Shown in pieces: positions 1-8,300 of a stretch of DNA of 16,937 nucleotides (within the stretch, counting starts at the first letter, position 1; the number at the start of each line of letters is the position of its first letter). The position numbers and the translations under genes are program-made. Under the pieces are notes generated by a model. That model did no database searches. It was not told where the DNA came from and was given only the letters and a program-made list of their open reading frames with translations. This DNA comes from Bacteroidales bacterium GP1 (GTDB lineage: Bacteria > Bacteroidota > Bacteroidia > Bacteroidales > Muribaculaceae). The stretch is from contig DAAI01000062.1 in the NCBI GenBank assembly GCA_001701105.1, positions 35,925 through 52,861 on the forward strand, read 5' to 3'.

Positions 1-582
1 CTCGTGATGGTGGATGAGAGCCATTCAGCCGGAGTCGTAGGTCCCAGAGGACGTGGTGTGGCAGAGAAATTCGACTGCTACGGTAAGATCGACATCTTCA
101 CCGGAACGCTTGGAAAGTCGTTCGGCGGTGCGATGGGTGGCTTCACCACGGGTCCGAAAGCCGTGATCGATATGTTGCGCCAGCGTTCACGTCCGTATCT
201 ATTCTCCAATTCAGTGGCTCCCGCAATTGTAGGCGCAAGCCTTGAGATGTTCAAGATGCTGGATGAAAGCGATACTCTTCACGATACGCTGATGGATAAT
301 GTGAACTATTTCCGCGACAAGATGCTCGAGGCGGGATTCGACATCAAGCCGACCCAGAGCGCCATATGCGCGGTGATGCTCTACGATGCAAAGTTGTCGC
401 AGGATTTCGCCGCCGAGATGCAGAAAGAAGGAATATATGTAACAGGATTCTACTATCCTGTGGTGCCGAAAGGACAAGCGCGTATCCGCGTTCAGCTATC
501 CGCCGCCCATACACGCGAACAGCTTGACAAGGCTATCGCGGCTTTCATAAAGGTAGGCAAGAAATTGAACGTAATAAAATAA
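1..582 (+). CDS. kbl: Glycine C-acetyltransferase (2-amino-3-ketobutyrate CoA ligase), C-terminal part
   Basis: The reading frame is open from the first base, so the 5' end lies outside the window; about 193 residues remain of a family usually near 395. Kbl is a PLP enzyme of the alpha-oxoamine synthase group that cleaves 2-amino-3-ketobutyrate with CoA to glycine and acetyl-CoA, the second step of threonine breakdown in the cytoplasm. Visible marks are the VDESHSAG segment (the Asp/His that hold the PLP ring) at the start and TGTLGKSFGG, whose Lys (codon 115-117) is the expected Schiff-base lysine. The GG after the lysine and the following GGFTTG fit Kbl better than the related BioF or HemA. 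The threonine dehydrogenase supplying its substrate is encoded at 1149-2117, which supports the assignment. BioF-like alternatives cannot be wholly excluded without the N-terminus. Confidence 0.93.
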   Translation, partial: LVMVDESHSAGVVGPRGRGVAEKFDCYGKIDIFTGTLGKSFGGAMGGFTTGPKAVIDMLRQRSRPYLFSNSVAPAIVGASLEMFKMLDESDTLHDTLMDNVNYFRDKMLEAGFDIKPTQSAICAVMLYDAKLSQDFAAEMQKEGIYVTGFYYPVVPKGQARIRVQLSAAHTREQLDKAIAAFIKVGKKLNVIK

Positions 583-596
583 GCCTAATCGTATAA

Positions 597-633
597 TCCG
601 ACCCGCGGCGTAAGGACACGTCCGCGGGTCGGA
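597..633 (+). terminator. GC-rich hairpin after kbl
   Basis: Perfect 12-bp arms TCCGACCCGCGG (597-608) and CCGCGGGTCGGA (622-633) enclose 13 nt, in which CGT and ACG can extend the stem. It begins 15 nt after the kbl stop. No T-run follows, so it is either a factor-assisted terminator, an RNA-stabilising 3' hairpin, or an attenuator before the next gene. The structure is seen; the role is inferred. Confidence 0.55.
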
Positions 634-634
634 C

Positions 635-650
635 ATTATGAGCTCATAAT
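635..650. repeat. 16-bp perfect palindrome over the yjbR-like start codon
   Basis: ATTATGAGCTCATAAT reads the same on both strands, and its last two bases are the first two bases of the ATG at 649. Such symmetry could be an operator or could form a small hairpin hiding the translation start. One perfect 16-bp palindrome in 17 kb is not very improbable by chance, so the functional reading is weak. Confidence 0.4.
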
Positions 651-1017
651 GGATATTGAATTTCTTCGTGAATATTGCCTGTCATTACCAATGGCAAGCG
701 AGGATATGGCTTTCGGCGACGGGGTGTTACTCATAAGAGTATGTGGGAAAATTTTCGCCGCCCTCTCCCTGGATGGCAAGAATCGGCTCGTGATTAAATG
801 TGACGCAGCATATGCGCAGGAATTGCGCGATCATCATCCGGAAATAGAGGCAGCTTATCACTGGAACAAGAAATATTGGAATCAACTTGACATTAATTGT
901 GGCCTGCCGGGAGATTTTATAAAGTCGCTCGTCAGGCACAGTTATATTCAAGTGGTCGGGAAACTCCCGAATAAGATAAAATCCGGAAATCCGGAAATCC
1001 TGACAGTCGCTCAATAA
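649..1017 (+). CDS. MmcQ/YjbR family protein
   Basis: This 122-residue protein matches the MmcQ/YjbR (CyaY-like fold, DUF419) family in length and layout. An N-terminal helix region with LPMASEDMAFGDGVLLIRVCGKIFA is followed by a strand-rich middle (LDGKNRLVIKCD), the characteristic HWNKKYWNQLDIN segment near residues 77-89, and a C-terminal helix LPGDFIKSLVRHSYIQVV. Members are small soluble proteins, some proposed to bind DNA; the biochemical role is not established. It sits between kbl and the threonine dehydrogenase gene, 66 bp after kbl, but nothing in the sequence ties it to threonine metabolism. An 8-bp unit ATCCGGAA is repeated two and a half times at 981-1000 near the 3' end, where slippage would change only the last residues. 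The start is the only well-placed ATG and lies within a palindrome. Confidence 0.85.
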   Translation: MDIEFLREYCLSLPMASEDMAFGDGVLLIRVCGKIFAALSLDGKNRLVIKCDAAYAQELRDHHPEIEAAYHWNKKYWNQLDINCGLPGDFIKSLVRHSYIQVVGKLPNKIKSGNPEILTVAQ

Positions 1018-1057
1018 CCCCGGCATCGGTGGATAATGCTGGAGGAGTGAAAAATTC

Positions 1058-1088
1058 TTTGATAATAAAGAAGAATTTGTTAATTTTG
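1058..1088 (+). promoter_or_regulatory. Bacteroidetes-type promoter before threonine dehydrogenase
   Basis: TTTG at 1058-1061 and TAATTTTG at 1081-1088 are separated by 19 nt, matching the TTTG / TAnnTTTG consensus known for the primary sigma factor of Bacteroidetes. Transcription would begin near 1094, leaving a leader of about 55 nt before the ATG at 1149. A weak hairpin (CCGGCAT 1020-1026 with ATGCTGG 1036-1042, one G-U pair) lies between the yjbR-like stop and this promoter and may end upstream transcription. Confidence 0.75.
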
Positions 1089-1148
1089 CATCGAAAAATA
1101 TGCGGGGCACGCCCTACTTAGACTGATACCAGAACCAAAGAAATAACA

Positions 1149-2117
1149 ATGAAGAACATCCTCGTGATAGGAGCTACCGGACAGATAGGGTCGGAGCTCA
1201 CAATGAAATTGCGTGACATCTACGGCAACGATAATGTGGTATGCGGATATATCCCGGGAGCCGAGCCTAAAGGTATACTTCTCGAGAGTGGCCCGGCCGA
1301 GATAGTCGATATCACCAATCCGCAGCAGATTGCCGATACAGTAAAAAAATACAACATCGATTCCATATATAATCTTGCCGCACTTCTCTCAGCCGTGGCC
1401 GAGGCACGTCCGCAACTGGCATGGAAGATTGGCGTAGGAGGTCTCTACAATACGCTGGAAGTGGCACGTGAAAACGGCTGCGCTGTGTTCACCCCCAGTT
1501 CGATAGGCTCTTTCGGCCCCACCACGCCTCATGACAAAACTCCACAGGATACCATTCAGCGCCCCGAGACTATTTACGGCGTCACCAAGGTGACGGGCGA
1601 GATGCTTTCCGATTATTATGCCAAGCGCTTCGGCGTCGATACACGCTCGGTGCGCTTCCCGGGATTGATCTCCTATACAACACCTCCCGGTGGAGGTACT
1701 ACCGATTATGCCGTGGATATTTACTATTCGGCAGCTAAGGGTGAGGATTTCAAATGCCCTCTCAAGCCAGGTACGTTTATGGACATGATGTATATGCCGG
1801 ACGCGCTTAGAGCAGCAGTGGAGATAATGGAAGCTGATCCATCGAAGCTAAAACACCGCAATTCGTTCAACATAGCCTCCATGAGTTTCGATCCGGAAAT
1901 AATATATGCCAAAATACGCGAGCATGTACCCGGATTCAAGATGACCTATGAACTCGATCCATTACGTCAGGCCATTGCCGACTCATGGCCTAACTCGCTT
2001 GATGACTCATGCGCACGTGAGGAGTGGGGCTGGAAACCCGAGTATGATCTCGAAGGTATGACAGTAGATATGTTGACCAACCTAAGAAAAAAATTCGCTG
2101 CAGACTCCGATAAATAA
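1149..2117 (+). CDS. tdh: L-threonine 3-dehydrogenase, SDR/epimerase type
   Basis: This 322-residue cytoplasmic enzyme belongs to the NAD-dependent epimerase/dehydratase group of extended short-chain dehydrogenases. It should oxidise L-threonine with NAD+ to 2-amino-3-ketobutyrate, the substrate of Kbl. The Rossmann motif GATGQIG is at residues 8-14, the conserved NLAALLS at 75-81, and the catalytic Tyr143-x3-Lys147 in IYGVTK, with the upstream SS of TPSSIGSFGP as the Ser partner. The segment FPGLISYTTPPGGGTTDYAVDIYY is typical of the SDR-type threonine dehydrogenase described from Bacteroidetes-like bacteria and animals, unlike the zinc-dependent E. coli Tdh. Kbl lies two genes upstream, completing the pathway. 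It has its own promoter at 1058-1088 and is followed by a stem-loop at 2138-2174. A general sugar epimerase is the less likely alternative. Confidence 0.92.
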   Translation: MKNILVIGATGQIGSELTMKLRDIYGNDNVVCGYIPGAEPKGILLESGPAEIVDITNPQQIADTVKKYNIDSIYNLAALLSAVAEARPQLAWKIGVGGLYNTLEVARENGCAVFTPSSIGSFGPTTPHDKTPQDTIQRPETIYGVTKVTGEMLSDYYAKRFGVDTRSVRFPGLISYTTPPGGGTTDYAVDIYYSAAKGEDFKCPLKPGTFMDMMYMPDALRAAVEIMEADPSKLKHRNSFNIASMSFDPEIIYAKIREHVPGFKMTYELDPLRQAIADSWPNSLDDSCAREEWGWKPEYDLEGMTVDMLTNLRKKFAADSDK

Positions 2118-2137
2118 TCGTGGAGACGGCTATTGTT

Positions 2138-2174
2138 AAAAAACTGAAAACTGTTTTGCAGTTTTCAGTTTTTT
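2138..2174. repeat. 16-bp perfect inverted repeat: candidate TetR operator and/or terminator
   Basis: Arms AAAAAACTGAAAACTG (2138-2153) and CAGTTTTCAGTTTTTT (2159-2174) are perfect inverse complements around the 5-nt loop TTTTG. It starts 20 nt after the tdh stop. The stem ending in T6 resembles an intrinsic terminator, with flanking A/T runs that could work in either direction. The promoter of the tetR gene overlaps it: the -33 TTTG is in the loop and the spacer lies in the right arm. A protein bound to the repeat would therefore cover the promoter, as expected for autoregulation by the adjacent TetR. Structure is seen; both roles are inferred. Confidence 0.7.
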
Positions 2175-2185
2175 GTGTAATTTTG
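2155..2185 (+). promoter_or_regulatory. Promoter of the tetR-efflux operon
   Basis: TTTG at 2155-2158, 19 nt spacer, TAATTTTG at 2178-2185. The arrangement is the same as before tdh, with identical -7 element and spacer length. Transcription would start near 2191, about 37 nt before the ATG at 2228, which argues against the GTG at 2120 as the tetR start. Confidence 0.78.
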
Positions 2186-2227
2186 CCCCGCACAAGATTA
2201 GCATCCGTCGCAATCAATCATAGGAAT

Positions 2228-2875
2228 ATGACCCAAGAGGAAAGAAGCCAATTACTTGACACCATTGGAGGGCTGATATTCAGTAAAGGCCTCAAAGGAA
2301 TGACCATGGATTCCGTGGCCAGGACTTTAGGCATATCCAAGCGTACGCTATATGAGCTTTTTGAATCTAAAGAATCGATGGTAAGGGCTGTGTTCAGCCA
2401 TTTTCATGAAAACCATGCGCGCCTTGTAAAAGCAGAAGTATCTCAGACCTCAAACAGCATGGAAGCCCTGACAAAGGCTCTAAATTCCCATCTCTCGATG
2501 ATGAAGGATATCAATGTGGGGCTTGTGCATGACCTCGATTCGTATTATTCCAATCTTCGCCCTGAATTTGAACAATATCATAAAAGAATGTGCATGATAT
2601 TGCTTGAGACGCTTAACAGGGGAGTGGAAGAAGGGGTATTCTGTGATGACATCGATTACCGCATCACGATGCGGCTGTTCATGCTCCAGATGGAGTCGTT
2701 GAAACGGATGGAAGAGTATTTTCCAGCGGATGTTACTCTCCCGGAAGCCTACAGACATATTGTGCTATCTTTATTGCGAAGCGTGGCTACCCAAAAGGGG
2801 AGGGAAATACTTGAGCATATAAATGATAAAAACAACGATAACAAGGAAAAAATTCCTCAATATGAAAATAAATAA
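2228..2875 (+). CDS. TetR/AcrR-family transcriptional regulator
   Basis: The 215-residue protein starts at ATG 2228; the frame remains open upstream to a GTG at 2120, but that extension would run through the promoter and inverted repeat. Residues 5-52 form the classical TetR N-terminal helix-turn-helix: a first helix, GLKGMTMDSVARTLGISKRTLYELFESKESMV, with GISKRTLYELF as the recognition helix region. The remaining 160 residues are an alpha-helical ligand/dimer domain without strong similarity that I can name. The gene leads the pump operon and overlaps the next reading frame by 14 bp, so it is very probably a ligand-relieved repressor of the pump, binding at or near the inverted repeat 2138-2174. 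The ligand is unknown. The family is sure, the target is inferred. Confidence 0.92.
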   Translation: MTQEERSQLLDTIGGLIFSKGLKGMTMDSVARTLGISKRTLYELFESKESMVRAVFSHFHENHARLVKAEVSQTSNSMEALTKALNSHLSMMKDINVGLVHDLDSYYSNLRPEFEQYHKRMCMILLETLNRGVEEGVFCDDIDYRITMRLFMLQMESLKRMEEYFPADVTLPEAYRHIVLSLLRSVATQKGREILEHINDKNNDNKEKIPQYENK

Positions 2876-4214
2876 AATTATTACATTAGCAGTCTTCTCG
2901 GTGGGGTGCCTGGCGGCTCATTCCTCCACGACAGGCGACACCCTGCGGTTGTCAAGGGCTGAATGCGTTGCCATCGCACTTCAGGATAACCCCACAATCC
3001 GCGTGGCCGACCTGGAAGTAAAGCGCATGGATTATTCAAAGCGCGAAGTCCTTGCAAGCGTATTCCCGAAAATTGATTTTTCAGGAGCCTATCAACGCAC
3101 TATCGAACTTCAGACCATCTCAATGAATATGGGAGGCCAGTCGCAGCAGTTCAAGATGGGTACCGACAACAACTGGAATTTCGGCTTTTCAGCATCGATG
3201 CCTTTGGTGAGCGCTGCCTTATGGCAATCCATCAACATAAGCGATACTCAGATCCTCGCAACTCTCGAAAGTGCGAGGGCATCGCGTCTTGATATGGTGA
3301 ACAACCTTAATAAATCATATTATGCGCTGCTTCTTGCCATAGCCTCACGCGATGTGATACGCGAGAATTATGAAATAGCAAAAGAAAATGCCGATGTATA
3401 TCAAAAACAATTCGAGCAGGGCACGGCATCGGAATACGACGTGCTGCGTTCTTCGGTGCAAGTAAAAAATATTGAGCCGGAATTGCTGCAGGCCGATATA
3501 TCGATCAAGCAATGTTCGCTGATGCTTAAAATGCTTATGGGAATGGATAAGGATGTAGTAGTAATGCCATCAGTAAGCATTCTTGACATGCAGCGTGAGA
3601 TGTACGGCTATGTAATTGGAGCTGAACGTTCGCTTGAAAGAAACACCTCCCTGCGTTCGCTCGACATTCAGACAAAAATGCTGAAACAGACATTGAAGGC
3701 CAAACAGTATGCCTGGATTCCAACTCTGGGGCTCAGCTACAACATGACATGGAACGCCATGAGCAACGGCAATCCGTTCAAGAATCAGCAATTCCATCCT
3801 TACAGTACGATAGGGCTTGCCTTGTCAGTGCCTATATTCAATGGGCTCGGTCGACTGAATGCGGTTAAGCAGACGCAAGTCCAGATAAAAGAAATGGAGT
3901 TCCAGCGGGAAAGCCTGGTAAATAATCTGAATATGCAGGTAGATCTCGCCCTTGACAACATCAAGAAAGAAGTGGCCCAGATAGCATCCTCGGAGGAGGG
4001 GGTAAAACAGGCAGCTAAGGCTTATGAGATAATGCAGAAGAGTTTTGAGATTGGCGCAGCCACCTATCTTAATCTCCGCGACAGTGAGCTTGCCAATACC
4101 ACGGCGCGTCTGGCGCATCTTCAGACCATATATAATTTCCTTGTTTCCACGAGCGAGCTTGATTCATTGCTGGGCAAGGAGGAATCATTGGGCATACCGT
4201 CCTCGTCGTATTAA
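2862..4214 (+). CDS. TolC-family outer membrane efflux factor
   Basis: The 450-residue product is an outer membrane channel of a tripartite pump. The chosen ATG at 2862 gives a secretion signal directly (MKINKIITLAVFSVGCLAAHSS); the open frame extends to an ATG at 2823, which would put 13 charged residues before it. An AAGGA at 2843-2847 is a possible ribosome site. The mature part shows two similar TolC repeats: RLSRAECVAIALQDNPTIRVADLEV near the start and a second half beginning around GAERSLERNTSLRSLDIQTK, each with long helices, and the typical PLVSAALWQSINISDTQ and VPIFNGLGRLNAVKQTQVQIKEME segments. The C-terminal GAATYLNLRDSELANTTARLAHLQTIYNFLVS is characteristic. The start overlaps the tetR end by 14 bp, suggesting translational coupling. 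The sequence gives no substrate. Confidence 0.93.
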   Translation: MKINKIITLAVFSVGCLAAHSSTTGDTLRLSRAECVAIALQDNPTIRVADLEVKRMDYSKREVLASVFPKIDFSGAYQRTIELQTISMNMGGQSQQFKMGTDNNWNFGFSASMPLVSAALWQSINISDTQILATLESARASRLDMVNNLNKSYYALLLAIASRDVIRENYEIAKENADVYQKQFEQGTASEYDVLRSSVQVKNIEPELLQADISIKQCSLMLKMLMGMDKDVVVMPSVSILDMQREMYGYVIGAERSLERNTSLRSLDIQTKMLKQTLKAKQYAWIPTLGLSYNMTWNAMSNGNPFKNQQFHPYSTIGLALSVPIFNGLGRLNAVKQTQVQIKEMEFQRESLVNNLNMQVDLALDNIKKEVAQIASSEEGVKQAAKAYEIMQKSFEIGAATYLNLRDSELANTTARLAHLQTIYNFLVSTSELDSLLGKEESLGIPSSSY

Positions 4215-4235
4215 CAACACGCCAATTAATCAGAC

Positions 4236-5306
4236 ATGAAAAAGATATATTTCAATCTCCTGACCGTCGGGCTTCTCGCGCTGCTGACGGGTTGCTCCGG
4301 TGGAGAAAAAGGTGAGAAAGAAAGCGCGAAGCAGAATATTGTGCCGTCGGTAAATGTCCAGACAGTCAATAGTGAGGTGGTGGATAAAAACGGAGTATAC
4401 ACTGCCACAGTGGAACCGGAACAAATCAACAATATCAGCTCGTCGATGCCCAATCGCATCAAGCAGATATACGTGGATGAAGGTATGCGCGTGGCCGCAG
4501 GCCAGAAACTGGTGGTGCTCGATGATGTCAATACATTCGCCTATGAAACGCAAGTGGATAATGCAAGGGCCAATTTGAAGAATGTCGAAGTGAATTACAA
4601 CCGTGCTGTGGAGCTGCTGAAAATAGGCGGCGGCACAAAGCAGCAAGTTGACCAGATGGAGATTCAGCTTGTGAATGCAAAGAATGCGTTATCTCAGGCA
4701 GAACGCTCCCTGCGCAATGCCCGCGAGAATACGGTCCTTACCTCCCCGATATCTGGAGTAGTTACGGCCCGCAATTATGATCCGGGTGATATGACCGCTA
4801 ACCTCCCGATCCTCACAGTGGCAAAAGTACAGCCACTCAAGGTGGTGATAAATGTATCGGAAAGCGAACTTCCCTACGTGAAAAAGGGAATGCCGGCTGA
4901 GATTACTTTCGACACCTACGGAAATGAAAAATTTGCAGGAACGGTAAGCATGGTAATGCCGACTGTCGATGCCCAGTCGCGCACATTCGGCGTAGAAATC
5001 ACTATCCCCAATAGCGATGGCAGGGTACTTCCCGGCATGTTTGGCCGTGTAACCCTCAATCTGGGAAAAGCCAACCACGTAGTCGTGCCTGACAAGGCAG
5101 TGGTGAAGCAGACCGGATCGGGCAATCATTTCGTATACGTTTATAATTCCGATGGCACTGTCACCTATAAGAAAGTGGAATTGGGCCAGCGTCTCGGCGA
5201 CCGATATGAACTGTTGTCGGGCATCGAACCGGGCGTGCAGGTTGTCACGAGCGGGCAGTCACGGCTGTCGAATGGTTCAAAGGTAAATGTGGCAAACAAA
5301 AAGTAA
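4236..5306 (+). CDS. RND pump periplasmic adaptor (membrane fusion lipoprotein)
   Basis: This 356-residue protein links the inner-membrane RND transporter and the TolC channel. It has a lipoprotein signal with LLTGC, acylation expected at Cys20. A first half of the barrel-sandwich (lipoyl-like) domain lies at about 75-98 (IKQIYVDEGMRVAAGQKLVVLD), followed by a helical hairpin at about 99-160 rich in heptad-like Leu, Ala, Asn and Gln, and the second lipoyl half at about 165-187 (VLTSPISGVVTARNYDPGDM). The beta-barrel and membrane-proximal domains follow, ending in the typical YKKVELGQRLGDRYELLSGIEPGVQVVTSGQSRLSNGSKV. The gene is 21 bp after the TolC gene and 21 bp before the transporter. The family is HlyD/AcrA-type; the lipid anchor fits AcrA-like adaptors. 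Confidence 0.94.
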   Translation: MKKIYFNLLTVGLLALLTGCSGGEKGEKESAKQNIVPSVNVQTVNSEVVDKNGVYTATVEPEQINNISSSMPNRIKQIYVDEGMRVAAGQKLVVLDDVNTFAYETQVDNARANLKNVEVNYNRAVELLKIGGGTKQQVDQMEIQLVNAKNALSQAERSLRNARENTVLTSPISGVVTARNYDPGDMTANLPILTVAKVQPLKVVINVSESELPYVKKGMPAEITFDTYGNEKFAGTVSMVMPTVDAQSRTFGVEITIPNSDGRVLPGMFGRVTLNLGKANHVVVPDKAVVKQTGSGNHFVYVYNSDGTVTYKKVELGQRLGDRYELLSGIEPGVQVVTSGQSRLSNGSKVNVANKK

Positions 5307-5327
5307 TAACCCTTAGAAGATATAACC

Positions 5328-8300
5328 ATGAGTTTATACAGCGCATCGGTAAAGCGCCCGATCACGACTTTGCTTTGTTTCGTGACGGTGATTATTCTTG
5401 GACTTTTCTCCTTGTCCAAGCTGCCGATCGACCTATATCCGGATATAGACACCAACACGCTGATGGTCGTGACTATGTATCCCGGAGCCAGCGCAAAGGA
5501 TATAGAGCAGAATGTGACAAAGCCACTGGAAAATACCCTGAATTCAGTGGAACATCTCAAGCATATAACCTCTACTTCACGTGAGAATACGTCGATCATT
5601 ACCCTTGAATTTGAATATGGCTATGACATAGATGTGCTCACCAATGACGTGCGCGATAAGATAGAGATGGTAAAATCCGTCCTCCCCGACGGGTCGGAGA
5701 ATCCGATAATATTCAAATTCTCCTCCGACATGATTCCCATCTGTCTTCTCTCGGTGCAAGCCAATGAGAGTATGCCGGGTCTATACAAGATTCTTGATGA
5801 GAATGTTGCGAATCCACTTGCCCGAATAGATGGAGTCGGCTCCGTCTCTATCTCCGGCGCTCCAAAACGTGAAATCCATGTATATGTGGATCCGAACCGT
5901 CTGGAAGCCTATAATCTTACAGTGGAGCAGATTTCGAGCATTATAGGGGCAGAAAACCGAAATGTACCCGGAGGCCAGTTTGATGTCGGCTCCAATACAT
6001 ATGCACTCCGAGTGCAGGGTGAATTTGAGGAATCGTCGGAGCTGCTAAATGTCCCGGTAGGCTCTTATCAGGGCAAAATCGTATATATGCGCGATGTGGC
6101 ACGCGTTGAGGATTCTCTTGAAGAGCGTACCCAGCACACTTACAACAATGGCAAGGAAGGCGCCATGATTGTGATTCAGAAGCAGAGCGGGGCCAACTCC
6201 GTACAGATTTCTGACAAAGTCAAGAAGATACTTCCCTCTCTGGAGAAGAATCTCCCATCCGACATCAAAATCGGGGTGATTGTCGATACATCGGACAATA
6301 TCCGGAATACAATCGCATCACTTGTCGAGACTGTGCTTTACGCTCTCCTCTTTGTGATGATAGTGGTGTTCTTCTTCTTGGGCCGTTGGAGGGCAACTCT
6401 GATTATCGTCATAACGATCCCCGTGTCGTTGATAGCGTCGTTTATCTATCTATACATTACGGGTAATAGCCTTAACATCATTTCTCTATCGGCATTGTCA
6501 ATTTCAATCGGTATGGTGGTCGACGATGCGATTGTGGTGTTGGAAAATGTCACAACCCATATAGAGAGGGGAGCCGATCCAAAGCAGGCCGCCGTACATG
6601 GCACCAACGAGGTGGCTGTCTCGGTAATTGCCTCTACGCTGACCCTTATTGCCGTATTCTTCCCTCTGACAATGATTACGGGTATGACCGGCGTGATGTT
6701 CCGTCAGCTCGGATGGATGGTGACAATAATGATGATAATATCCACCACATGCGCCTTGTCGCTTACTCCGATGCTATGTAGCCAGTGGCTGCGTCTGCGT
6801 TCGGCAAGCGATCAGAACGGCAAATGGTATAGGCCAATCGAACGATTCCTTGATAAATTCGACAACGCATATGCCAGGCTGCTTTACAAAGTTGTAGGGC
6901 ATCGCGGAGTTACGATAATCATATGTCTCGGAATCTTTGTGGGTTCATGCTTCCTGATGAAATTCGTAGGAACAGAATTCTTCCCGACGCAGGATAATTC
7001 ACGTCTCGGAGTAAAACTTGAATTGCCCATAGGTTCACGTGTGGAACAGGCGGAAGAAATAACCGCCCGTCTCGACAGTACATGGCGTGAGAAATTCCCG
7101 GAAATCAAGGTATCCTCGTATACCGTTGGTCCTGCAAGCTCCGATAACACCTTTGCCTCGCTATCTGATAATGGCCCGCACATCATCTCAATGAATATAC
7201 GTCTTGTCGACCCGAAACAACGCAATAAGTCGATTCGACAGATTGCAGATGAGATGCGACAGGATCTCGACGCAAATTACCCGGATTTCAAAAAAGTGCA
7301 GGTAAATGTGGGTGGTGGTCGAAATTCAGGAATGGGTGGCCAGAGTATCGTCGACTTCGAGATATATGGTTATGACTTTGCCGAAACTGATAGTGTGGCA
7401 CAAGATCTTAAGCAGATCCTTTCGGGTATAGAGGGTTGTGCCGACATCACCATCTCCCGTTCCGATTATCAGCCGGAGTATCAGGTGGACTTCGATCGTG
7501 AAAAGCTATCCATGTATGGAATTAATCTTCAGACCGCGGCATATTATTTGCGTAATCGTGTTAATGGTGCTACAGCGACCCAGTTCCGCGAAGACGGTGA
7601 GGAATACGATGTGAAGGTAATGTATGCACCGGAAAACCGTACACAGATCTCAGACCTTGAGAATATACTTCTTTACAGCACGACCGGGCAGCCTGTACGG
7701 CTCAAGGAGGTCGGTAAGGTAGTAGAACGCTCCACTCCACCTACCATCGAGCGTAAGGACAGAGAACGCGTGATCACCGTTTCGTCCGTAGTCAATGGAG
7801 TTCCCCTTGATCAGGTTGTGACTGCAGCCGAAGCAGAGATTGATAATATGCATCTTCCTTCCGGCATTTCAATCCAGATTGCCGGTTCGTATGAAGACCA
7901 GCAAGATTCATTCTCCGATCTGATGATGCTCGGATTGCTCATCATTGTCCTTGTGTATATCGTGATGGCGGCCCAGTTCGAGTCTTTCACATATCCGGGA
8001 ATTATCATGACTTCTCTGCTTTTCGCCTTCTCCGGAGTATTCCTTATCCTATGGATCACGGGGCATACGCTGAATATCATGTCGATGATTGGAGCGATTA
8101 TGCTAATCGGTATTGTAGTGAAGAATGGTATTGTATTAATCGACTATATCTCACTTAACCGTGAGCGCGGAATGGCGATTCGCAGGGCTGTGATCGACGG
8201 TGGCCGCTCGCGTCTGCGTCCGGTGCTAATGACTACCATGACCACCATCCTCGGTATGGTACCGATGGCTGTGGGAACAGGTGAAGGTGCCGAGCTTTGG

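Noticed and set aside
981..1000. Tandem 8-bp ATCCGGAA repeat as a phase-variation switch
   Set aside because: Only two and a half copies, located near the end of the gene where a frame change would alter few residues.
727..1110. 127-codon open frame on the minus strand opposite the yjbR-like gene
   Set aside because: It lies antisense to a well-recognised family gene, shows no domain pattern and crosses the tdh promoter.
2120..2227. N-terminal extension of the TetR frame from GTG 2120
   Set aside because: It would be translated through the inverted repeat and upstream of the predicted transcription start; TetR proteins normally begin shortly before the first helix, as from ATG 2228.
2823..2861. 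Upstream ATG for the TolC-like gene
   Set aside because: It would add 13 charged residues in front of a good signal peptide; ATG 2862 gives the signal at the N-terminus.
4230..4646. 138-codon minus-strand open frame inside the adaptor gene
   Set aside because: Composition rich in His, Cys and Ile, no recognisable motif, fully antisense to the adaptor gene.
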